Shown piece by piece: positions 1-7,198 of a stretch of DNA of 27,832 bases. This DNA is from Ectocarpus siliculosus. Taxonomy: Eukaryota; Sar; Phaeophyceae; Ectocarpales; Ectocarpaceae. The position numbers were made by a program, and so were the translations under genes. The DNA lies in contig FN648678.1 in the NCBI GenBank assembly GCA_000310025.1, positions 1 through 27,832 on the forward strand, given 5' to 3'. Within the stretch, counting starts at the first letter, position 1. Each line of letters opens with the position of its first letter. The notes under the pieces were generated by a model. That model ran no database searches. It was given only the letters and a program-made list of their open reading frames with translations, and was not told the DNA's origin.

Positions 1-1290
1 CATTATGTGATGTCAGCCTCAGCACGGGACGCGCCAATGAGTGGAAGCACTCGTGCTGTTGGTGAGTAGAGTTAACCGATCTCAAAAAGAAAGAACAAAA
101 CGCCGTACATGTATCAGCACGGGACGCGCCAATGAGTGGAAGCACCCGCGCTGTTGGCGAGTAGAGTTAACCGAATTCAACGCAGCGGTAGGAAATACCA
201 CAAATCATGCATCAGTACGGGACGCGCCAATGAGTGGAAGCACCCGTGCTGCATATGTGATGTCAGCCTCAGCACGGGACGCGCCAACGAGTGGAAGCAC
301 TCGTGCTGTTGGCGAGTAGAGTTAACCGATCTCAAAAAGAAAGAACAAAACGCCGTACACGTATCAGCACGGGACGCGCCAATGAGTGGACGCACCCGTG
401 CTGTTGGCGAGTAGAGTTAACCGAATTCAACGCATCGAAAACGAAGTCGTACACGTATCAGTACGGGACGCGCCAATGAGTGCTGTTGGCGAGTAGAGTT
501 CACCGATCTCAAAAAGAAAGAACAAAACGCCGTACACGTATCAGCACGGGACGCGCCAATGAGTGGCCGCACCCGTGCTGTTGGCGAGTAGAATTAACCG
601 ATCTCCACGCATCGAAAACGAAGTCGTACACGTATCAGTACGGGACGCGCCAATGAGTGGAAGCACCCGTGCTGCATATGTGTTGTCAGTTTCAGCAAGG
701 GACGCGCCAATGAGTGCTGTTGGCGAGTAGAGTTAACCGATCTCAAAAAGAAAGAACAAAAACGCCGTACACGTATCAGTACGGGACGCGCCAATGAGTG
801 GACGCACCCGTGCTGTTGGCGAGTAGAATTAACCGATCTCCACGCATCGAAAACGAAGTCATACACGTATCAGTACGGGACGCGCCAATGAGTGGAAGCA
901 CCCGTGCTCATATGTGTTGTCAGTTTCAGCAAGGGACGCGCCAATGAGTGGAAGCACCCGCGCTGCGTACAAGTATCAGTACGGGTCGCGCCAATGAGTG
1001 GAAGCACCCGTGCTGCATATGTGCTGTCAGTTTCAGCGAGGGACGCGCCAATGAGTGGAAGCACCCGCGCTGCGTACAAGTATCAGTACGGGTCGCGCCA
1101 ATGAGTGGAAGCACCCGTGCTGCATATGTGCTGTCAGTTTCAGCGAGGGACGCGCCAATGAGTGGAAGCACCCGCGCTGTTGGCAAGTGGGGTTCACCGT
1201 ATCCAACGCATCGAAAAAAAAAAAAAAACACGTATCAGCACGGGACGCGCCAATGAGTGGAAGCACCCGTGCCGATGGCGAACCGGGGTT
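1..1290. repeat. Modular tandem repeat array (17 copies of a hairpin-flanked motif)
   Basis: The core CGCGCCAATGAGTGG recurs about 17 times; I place copies near 30, 125, 222, 271, 374, 469, 552, 645, 702, 787, 880, 937, 987, 1044, 1094, 1151 and 1245. Most cores are flanked by complementary arms, CAGCACGGG or GTACGGG before and CCCGTGCTG or CCCGCGCTG after, so each unit could fold into a hairpin with a ~21-nt loop. Cores are joined by two kinds of linker. A long one contains GAGTTAACCGATCTC and an A-rich stretch and gives ~85-104 bp spacing; a short one contains GCATATGTG or GCGTACAAGTATC and gives ~50-57 bp spacing. Many overlapping open frames on both strands come from the lack of stops in the core, not from genes. 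The array runs off the left edge, so its true size is unknown. Confidence 0.95.
933..1146. repeat. Perfect 107-bp higher-order duplication inside the array
   Basis: Bases 933-1039 and 1040-1146 are the same 107-bp unit, each holding two cores with different linkers. A third copy starts at 1147 and then diverges. The identity suggests recent unequal exchange, while the left part of the array is more mixed. Confidence 0.85.
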
Positions 1291-1508
1291 CACCGAATCC
1301 AAGAAAATATATGTATAAAAAAAAAAAAAGAGAAACCATCGCTAGTGTTCCAAAGAGAGAAATATTCGGGATTGGTCGACGTCCGGTGACCGTAGCGTCA
1401 GCAGCAATAATCACTCCGTTCAATCCACAGGCGTCGAGAACGAACTAACGCGAGCTCGCGATATAACAACGCGTCGTTCTGGGCCCGACGAAAACCCACG
1501 TCAGATAG
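1291..1508. other. Junction between array and YR element; nested palindrome
   Basis: No gene is seen here. A poly-A run lies at about 1317-1329. A perfect 12-bp palindrome, CGCGAGCTCGCG (1449-1460), is enclosed by AGAACGA (1437-1443) and TCGTTCT (1474-1480). The gag-like frame opens just after, at 1509, so this structure is a candidate 5' end or recombination site of the YR element. I cannot define the left end of that element because no copy of its 3' repeats is found here. Confidence 0.4.
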
Positions 1509-1673
1509 TTTCGCCCGAAGATAGGATTTGTAGACCATTCTAACTGCAGATCCAGGCGCGCGATCGACTACGCCCACGATGAAGAGGAAAAGAAGTGTTC
1601 CCGCAACGCCGCCCTGACGCTCGCCCGCCGCCTGCCGCCGGTCCGCTGCTTATACGACTCCAACCGCGACCAG

Positions 1674-2543
1674 ATGCCGACACGGGCCTCCACGCGGAGC
1701 GGCAGGGCAGCGGGTGGGCAAGCAGGGCGAGGTCGGGCGGCGACACCTTCGACACCACGCACGAGGAGGTCTACCGCGCGATCGGTGGCGAGCTCGACGG
1801 CTCGCCCCTCGACGCGCAGCGGATCACGTACTCCCGCGAGGCGTCGAGCGGTATCCTCCTCGCGAGCGCCAGGGACAGGCACCCGCGGCGACCCCCCCGC
1901 TGATGAGACTGAGCTCGCTTCTCTCCGCGGGCTGGTGGACGGCCTGAGGGAGGAGCTGCAGCGGAAGCGCGATGAGGCTGCCGGCGATCGCCAGCAGCTT
2001 CAAGCAACGATCGACGACCTGATCGCCACCCAAGCAGCAGGACCTGGCCTTCCGGGGGGGGGTGCAACTGGTGGGCACAACCGCCCCACCATCGGCCTCT
2101 CGGGCCCCCGCTACACCCAGCGCCGAGGCGGCTAAGGCTACGGCAAAGGATAGAGCGCGGATATGGGGGGACCTCCGCCGGGTAAAAGCGTGGCTCATCC
2201 TGGGGTGGCCTCCGGCAGTTTCAAAACTGTCGCAGATGGAGTGGCAATCCTTGCTTCGCAAAGGCGTCCTGGTGACAGAAAAAGTGGCGGCATCGCTCGA
2301 CACGCTCGTGGTTACTGCTTCGCCTTCAACTCGTCGTCCGGTTGCCATGATCGTAACTGCCCACACATCCACGCCCAGAACCCTTCCCACGCTAGGCGCG
2401 GAGCGTCCGAAACTCCGGCAACCGGCGCGCGCGGCGTTGGCCACGGCAACGGGGGAGGGCGCGGAGGAGAGGCGCGCGCCGCTGGCGAGGGCGGCGCGAG
2501 ACCCAAGGCCGCTGGCTTCTTCACCCACGGGAAAGACAAATAG
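1674..2543 (+). pseudogene. Decayed gag-like region with coiled coil and CCCH zinc finger
   Basis: The frame is open from 1509 to a TAA at 2133-2135, with its first ATG at 1674. It encodes an Arg/Ser/Thr-rich stretch and then a short predicted coiled coil (LRGLVDGLREELQRKRDE, about 2% above 1920-1975 in position). After a second stop (TAG, 2151) the same frame restarts at ATG 2163 and encodes CFAFNSSSGCHDRNCPHIH, a C-x8-C-x4-C-x3-H finger of the kind seen in gag-like proteins of retroelements. A nine-G run at 2054-2062 is a likely indel site: another frame is open from 2062 to 2565 and looks protein-like (for example WGDLRRVKAWLILGWPP), so the ancestral frame probably shifted here and back. 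The zinc finger would bind nucleic acid in the element's particle; that role is inferred from the family. Confidence 0.5.
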
Positions 2544-2575
2544 GGGTGCGGGCTCTCCCGCGTAGCGGGGGGGCC
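2541..2575 (+). promoter_or_regulatory. TAG stop plus GC-rich hairpin between gag-like and YR frames
   Basis: The gag-like frame ends at TAG (2541-2543). Seven bases later GGCTCTCCCGC (2551-2561) pairs with GCGGGGGGGCC (2565-2575) around a three-base loop, giving 11 pairs, two of them G-T. The frame after the TAG stays open into the recombinase without any ATG until 2709. This geometry resembles retroviral stop-codon readthrough (a stop, a spacer of about 8 nt, then a stable structure), but a single nonsense mutation would look the same. Confidence 0.45.
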
Positions 2576-2708
2576 TACCTCGGATGGCAGCGCACCTGCG
2601 GCTAAATCGAACGGCAGCACGCCGGTCTACACGAGGTTGGCTCCAGGGCTATCAGCAGGTTCAGGACCCGGGACAGGCAGGACGGGACTTTGTTACCGAC
2701 GTCTTGGC

Positions 2709-3794
2709 ATGCAGCTCGTCGAGCACTCAGTTGCGTCTTCGTCTAGAAGGACTTACACGTCAGGCTTCAACTCTTGGTGCACGTTTCGCAGGCTGACGGA
2801 GAAGCCCAAGTTCCTAGGGCAACGTGCCGGGGACCTTCATGTGTGGGAGTTGATAGACTTCGTAGCCTGGTGTTTCGAGTCTGAGGGTAATCTAGCGAGT
2901 ACAATATCCGGAAAACTCACGGCTGTACAACATTTTCATAGGCTGGAAGCTTCTGTCGAGCTAGACTTGTCGTCTCCGATGTTGAAATGTGCGCTAAGGG
3001 GGATTGCGAGGAACCACGTGGCTGTGGGGACGATACGCCGTGTGCGCCTGCCTGTGTCTTGGCGTATGCTGCTGGACGGGGAAAGCGCAAGCCAGAACTG
3101 GGGGGAAGGGGGCAGAGTGATGTGGCTGTGTCTGTGCTTGTCCTATCTCTTTATCACACGGTCTGATGAGGTGTTCGCGAATGATGCGGGCAGGGTGCAT
3201 GAGGCACACTGTCTTACGAGGGCGGACGTAGCATTGTTTGCTGGCGAGACGCAATTAGTCTTTAGTCACTATCGTAGAGCAGACCGTGTCGAAATGAGGT
3301 TTAGAGGGCACAAGGCCGATCAAGAGCAGAAAGGAAACATACGGGTTCGTACGCGAGACGAAGTCACCGGACCGCAGTCAGGTGTGAGAGCACGCGGCGG
3401 CGCGGTGGCTCTTGTGGTGGAGCTGTTATCGTGTCATGCGACGTTGCCTGACTCCGCACCGTTGGCTTCGTACCGTAGTGGAAGAGCAGTGAGAGTAGTG
3501 AGGTATACTGCTGCCCTCCGTGCAGTCAGAGAAGTGGTAGCGAAGTCGGGGCGTAACCCCCAGGAGTACGCGTTGCACTCGTTGCGAATTGGAGGCGCGA
3601 CGGCTCTTGCATCGGGCGGGGACATCGCAGAACGAGTGATTCAGAGAGAAGGGAAGTGGAGGTCGGATGCATACAAGCCGTACGCGCGAAACAATGTAGA
3701 GGATTCGCGGCGAGTGTCACGGAAACTTACAGACGGCAGTAGGATCGTATCGAGACAGCCGGGGGAGGGGACGTCTGGGGGAACGGATAGTTGA
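2709..3794 (+). CDS. Tyrosine recombinase (phage-integrase fold) of a YR element
   Basis: This protein would catalyse DNA integration or excision through a 3'-phosphotyrosine. The first ATG is at 2709 (361 codons), but the frame is open from 2544, directly after the gag-like TAG. An N-terminal SAM-like arm-binding region starts with SSSRRTYTSGFNSW. The catalytic set is visible: Arg in TRSDE (codon 3159), a Lys in FRGHKADQ, HxxR in HSLRIGGAT (His 3576, Arg 3585), Trp in GKWRSD (3657), and the nucleophile Tyr in YKPYAR (3681). Both the length and the TRSDE / HSLRIGG / PYAR style fit DIRS/Ngaro or Crypton recombinases. After the catalytic Tyr the frame ends in a Gly-rich tail at 3794. A second frame, open through the G-rich stretch, continues as ERIVDLFGGRPETD into the 3' repeat and ends at TAA 3940, so the original C-terminus may have been longer. 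The domain looks intact, so the enzyme may be active. Confidence 0.85.
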   Translation: MQLVEHSVASSSRRTYTSGFNSWCTFRRLTEKPKFLGQRAGDLHVWELIDFVAWCFESEGNLASTISGKLTAVQHFHRLEASVELDLSSPMLKCALRGIARNHVAVGTIRRVRLPVSWRMLLDGESASQNWGEGGRVMWLCLCLSYLFITRSDEVFANDAGRVHEAHCLTRADVALFAGETQLVFSHYRRADRVEMRFRGHKADQEQKGNIRVRTRDEVTGPQSGVRARGGAVALVVELLSCHATLPDSAPLASYRSGRAVRVVRYTAALRAVREVVAKSGRNPQEYALHSLRIGGATALASGGDIAERVIQREGKWRSDAYKPYARNNVEDSRRVSRKLTDGSRIVSRQPGEGTSGGTDS

Positions 3795-3831
3795 CTTATT
3801 CGGTGGTCGTCCAGAAACTGACCTCGATGTG

Positions 3832-4069
3832 GGTGTTGTAGAATGGTGTGTACCATTTGAGGACTTGGTCAGTTTTGGGACTCCTGCGTTTGCAGTCGTA
3901 GTCCCCCGGCTAGTATTTGTGGGGAGAGAGATGGATTTGTAAGAGTTGACGCCGGCCTTTGCAGCTAACGCGGCCGGAGAGACGATGAGCGTTTCGTGCG
4001 TCTCTCTCCCCAACACGTAGCCTAGAAACCGAAGAAATAATGAAGCAATTCGAAAGAAAACAAAATAAA
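3832..4069 (+). repeat. Direct repeat copy 1 of YR element (B1-like, 238 bp)
   Basis: This repeat starts GGTGTTGTAGAATGG and differs from the copy at 4401 at only two bases that I can see. It contains nested inverted repeats: GGGGAGAGAGA (3921-3931) pairs with TCTCTCTCCCC (4001-4011), and CCGGCC (3952-3957) pairs with GGCCGG (3972-3977). Such near identity implies recent origin or ongoing homogenisation, as expected for split direct repeats copied during YR-element replication. Confidence 0.95.
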
Positions 4070-4400
4070 AGGGAGGTTTGTTCGTCGAAGCAGATAGAAT
4101 AAACTGGTGTTTATTTTGTAAGAGTCGAATTAGAATTTGGCTTCATTTTCTACCGGAAACCCAGGGTCACGGTGTTTGGAATTATTAGTCTATAGTTGGG
4201 GGTGTCATTCCGTGATCGAGTCCACGCAGGGGCTGTAGCAAAGTCGGGTAACGTGTGACAGCTACAGAGCGCGTGAAGCAACGGAAGGACAGCAGCAGCC
4301 GCCTAACGCAGTAGCGGCGGCAGTTTAGAAAATCCCGCCCTCCCATCCCTTTTCTTTCGAAGGTGGGGGCATAAGTTCGGGAATATTCGGTATCTAGTCA
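4070..4400. other. 331-bp spacer between the two direct repeats (A2-like)
   Basis: There is no gene here. In PAT/Ngaro elements the segment between B1 and B2 is a second copy of the element's 5' end (A2). I looked for a matching A1 in 1290-1700 and found none by eye. A short stem is possible around GCCGCC and GGCGGC near 4300-4322. Confidence 0.5.
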
Positions 4401-4638
4401 GGTGTTGTAGAATGGTGTGTACCATTTGAGGACTTGGTCAGTTTTGGGACTCCTGTGTTTGCAGTCGTAGTCCCCCGGCTAGTATTTGTGGGGAGAGAGA
4501 TGGATTTGTAAGAGTTGACGCCGGCCTTTGCAGCTAACGCGGCCGGAGAGACGATGAGCGTTTCGTGCGTCGCTCTCCCCAACACGTAGCCTAGAAACCG
4601 AAGAAATAATGAAGCAATTCGAAAGAAAACAAAATAAA
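4401..4638 (+). repeat. Direct repeat copy 2 of YR element (B2-like, 238 bp)
   Basis: This is the second copy of the 3832-4069 repeat at a constant offset of 569 bp. The outer stem of copy 1 is weakened here because one of the two changes falls in TCTCTCTCCCC (it reads TCGCTCTCCCC). The element most likely ends at or near 4638. Confidence 0.95.
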
Positions 4639-5267
4639 TAAGTAAGTCTCTCAGGTCTCTGCTACAATTATGATAGTGCGTTTTTTCCAGCTGACGCGGG
4701 CGGTCCTTCACAGGCTACGCCAAAAAGGGGAATAAAATTAGAAACAAAAAGAAAATCAAAACCGGGCGGCGATCCAACCCCTGGAAAAAGAAACACACAA
4801 CAGAGGAAACAGGAGGAGGACCGGTCCATCCATACAAACGGAGAGAAACGGAGAGAAATTACATCAACGTACCACGAATCAAGTCGCCTGTGGGTGGATC
4901 TTGCATCATGTACCTTCTTCCTCACCCACCATGTACTTGCTAGGCTGAGGGTTTACTCTCGCATAATTCGCCGCCGCCGGGGTTCACTGGCCAAGCTCTC
5001 TCCACACCTAACCGAAAAGTTGATTGTGATTGTTGGTACCGTGGGTGCACTCCACCGGACTAGCCAACAAAGATGCAGCCACAAATTATTGGCCTGTAAT
5101 CTATTTGTTGAAACAATATATGTAAACAACACACTATAGACATGCTGCATCGTTATTAGTCTAGACTGCCACGACGATAATCGTACCCCGGTCGAAGTAC
5201 TCCATGATGATTCCCCAGCATGGTTGAGACACGAACCAAACGCACACCAGTGTCAGGCAGGGTTATG
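4639..5267. other. Intergenic, no gene seen
   Basis: The open frames here are short and show no recognisable domain. The stretch separates the YR element from the TATA box of the next gene. Confidence 0.5.
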
Positions 5268-5274
5268 TATATAA
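5268..5274 (+). promoter_or_regulatory. TATA box upstream of the coiled-coil gene
   Basis: TATATAA lies 130 bp before the ATG at 5404, which fits a transcription start near 5300 and a ~100-nt leader. It sits within GTTAT..ATAAC, a small inverted repeat. Confidence 0.45.
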
Positions 5275-5403
5275 CAGCGCGATTTGATCGAAACCCGGGG
5301 ATGCAGCTTGTAATCCCCCGCCATTACAGCAAAAACTTGAAAAAACAAAGACAAAAAAAAAAATACCACACCCTGCCGCCGGCACAACAGCAGTCGACGT
5401 ACC

Positions 5404-5890
5404 ATGACGTCCGATGCCCAGCTCCAGCAGCTCCAGCTAGAGATCGATGATGTGTCGAAGCAGGTCACCAAGGTTTTGATCAACTCCTCAGCCGTGGAGG
5501 CCGCCATCGCGGGAAAGGGCACCTACCGTGGATACTCCGGGGAGGACGTGTTTTTGAAACACAACCTTTGGGCTGTGCAAAAGGAGATGCTGAAACAGCT
5601 GCGGCGGAGGGAGCGCAAGCTGGCGAAGCAGAAGCTGCAGCTGCTTCAGCGAATGGAACAGCAGCCGCTACCAATAGGTGAGAGCCTTAGGGTTCCCTCG
5701 CAGTACATGTGTCTCTTGGTATCGACGGAATAAGCGCGAATTTGTTTGGTGTGGTGATTGTTGCCCTTTCGCCGAACCCACAAAAAGAGGTGCACACGTG
5801 CACACGTCATGTACAGTGTTAGGAGCAGCAGCAGGAGCAGCAGCAGGAGAAGTAGTAGCCAGGGATCTTCCCACCTTCGATAGTCCCTAA
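5404..5890 (+). CDS. Small coiled-coil protein, probably two exons
   Basis: Exon 1 starts at ATG 5404 in a good context (ACCATGA) and runs to 5677, followed by a strong donor (AG|GTGAGA). It encodes 91 residues that are mostly helical and heptad-like: an N-terminal helix (LQQLQLEIDDVSKQV), a Gly/Tyr-containing hinge (GKGTYRGYSGED), and a charged helix ending in KLAKQKLQLLQR. This layout resembles small coiled-coil proteins common in stramenopile genomes; no enzymatic function is suggested. The simplest second exon is about 5847-5890, using a CAG in a CAG-repeat acceptor. It keeps phase (1 nt + 2 nt) and ends in ARDLPTFDSP and TAA, giving a protein of about 105 residues. An alternative is that exon 1 splices much further downstream: the phase would also fit a possible acceptor just before 12361. 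The protein's function is unknown. Confidence 0.5.
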
Positions 5891-6970
5891 AGTGTGCGCA
5901 GCATTAATCTGTACATGATGCTGTTTTGCCCCTTCACGACAAAACTTCAAACACCCACTGGCAGCGTGCCGCAAGGGAACTCTAGTTTTATTGCGGCGTG
6001 TCTCTACGGCGGTAGATACCTCTCTTTTCTCAACACAGAGCAGTGTACTGCTTGTACAAGTACTGGTAGAAGACCTGCTGTAAACCAGTACCGGGGTACA
6101 CAGCAGACAGCAGACACAACACTTCTTGCCTCATCCGTAGATGACACTCCAGGATACATTGGCAATGGATCACACGTGTTGCCGCCTAGATATCTAGAAA
6201 ATTGAAGAAAGGTACAGACAAAAAATCACGCCGCCTGTTTCGGCGGGTCTATTTGGTTTCATCCCCTCCCCAAATTGGACATGCCTGAGCCCAGTTCTTT
6301 CACCACCTCGTGCTCGCCACACACACCTCGGCGTGCCACCAAAGCACACGGGCGCCTCAAGCAGGTCATGCCCTCCACCGGAAAGCTGATTTTACCCGTT
6401 AATTTTGCTTTGGACGCGAGAAATGCCCCACGATCATATCTGAGTAGAACCAGCCTTCTGCTGCTGCGCGCAACCTTCCAACCTTTTCAGCTCTTGTGAA
6501 GCCAACTTTCACCTAGGGTGGGCGGGACACTGCGGTCCCCCGATTCGGCCTTGGTATAGACAACGGACCATAGAACGAATGCATGATGTTGACGATTTGG
6601 GATCTCCACCGCAGCGACCGCAGTTAGCCTGCGAATGTTGGCCGAAGTTCTACTCTAAACTAGTCAATAATGGTCAGCAGAGAGGCCTCAGAACGATCAT
6701 GCGTCTACCTCCGAAAACATGATAAAATCCAAGCCATGGCCGAATACCTAACGCTGTCAAACGACAAAATTGGTGTGTGTGCGTCTTTACATGTGGGCAA
6801 CGCACAGAGGATGTGCACGATTTGGGATCGGCACTACAGCGAGAGTGGTAGCAGAATATCCGGAAGTCCCTCGCAGAAAGACTGCCCCAGGATGTGATTC
6901 CAGGATTTGTATGTCTGCATAAAAAAAAAAAAAAATTACTTCATGTAGTCTATCTGCGATTCCGTGCAAG

Positions 6971-7198
6971 GTGCGAGACACGCTGCTTCTAGACAGCGCC
7001 GCAACAACCCAACTTATATACTCGAGGAATTATCTTCGAACGGATCTTCCAAGACTTATGCACCCGCTCCCGCTAGAAGTTAACATATTATATTTCAACG
7101 GCGGAGCAACACACACACATGCTCGCCTCTGCTACAGAAGTACCGCCAAACGATCGGCACCTAATAGTACTGACGCAGACACCAGTGAACAGTGGTAG
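6971..7198 (+). pseudogene. Retroelement aspartic-protease fragment
   Basis: The open frame starts with DTLLLDSAATTQLIYSRNYL and continues to VNILYFNGGATHTHARL. The DSAATT box matches the active-site motif of copia-type retrotransposon proteases (DSGAT/DSAAS), and the FNGG segment about 35 residues later fits the next conserved strand of that fold. There is no ATG start and no adjoining gag or integrase, so this is probably a relic of an old insertion. It could also be an exon of a host retropepsin-like gene. Confidence 0.4.

Larger units (their letters stand above)
1437..4638 (+). mobile_element. Tyrosine-recombinase (YR) mobile element, no reverse transcriptase seen
   Basis: The parts in order are a decayed gag-like region (1509-2543), a YR recombinase (to 3794), and a 238-bp repeat pair (3832-4069 and 4401-4638) with 331 bp between copies. 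A gag plus YR with split direct repeats is the pattern of DIRS/Ngaro/PAT retroelements, whose 3' end reads B1-A2-B2. However, the reverse transcriptase/RNase H gene those elements carry between gag and YR is absent, and no A1 copy of 4070-4400 was found upstream. The element may be an internally deleted DIRS/Ngaro relative or a Crypton-like DNA transposon. The left boundary is a guess; the right boundary is the end of the second repeat. Confidence 0.65.

Noticed and set aside
1-1290. Resemblance to a CRISPR array
   Set aside because: The linkers are themselves repeated, spacing is irregular, the setting is eukaryotic, and no cas gene is present.
1264-1300. tRNA gene suggested by a B-box-like GGTTCACCGAATCC
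   Set aside because: Three extra bases interrupt the B box, and no cloverleaf or acceptor stem can be drawn.
41-1389. Many overlapping 60-100 codon frames on both strands
   Set aside because: They are translations of the tandem array in different frames; the array lacks stops in several frames and no protein family is indicated.
3717-4711. Antisense frames across the two direct repeats (starting MLGRETHETLIV-like)
   Set aside because: They occur in both repeat copies only because the repeats are identical; no domain and no start context.
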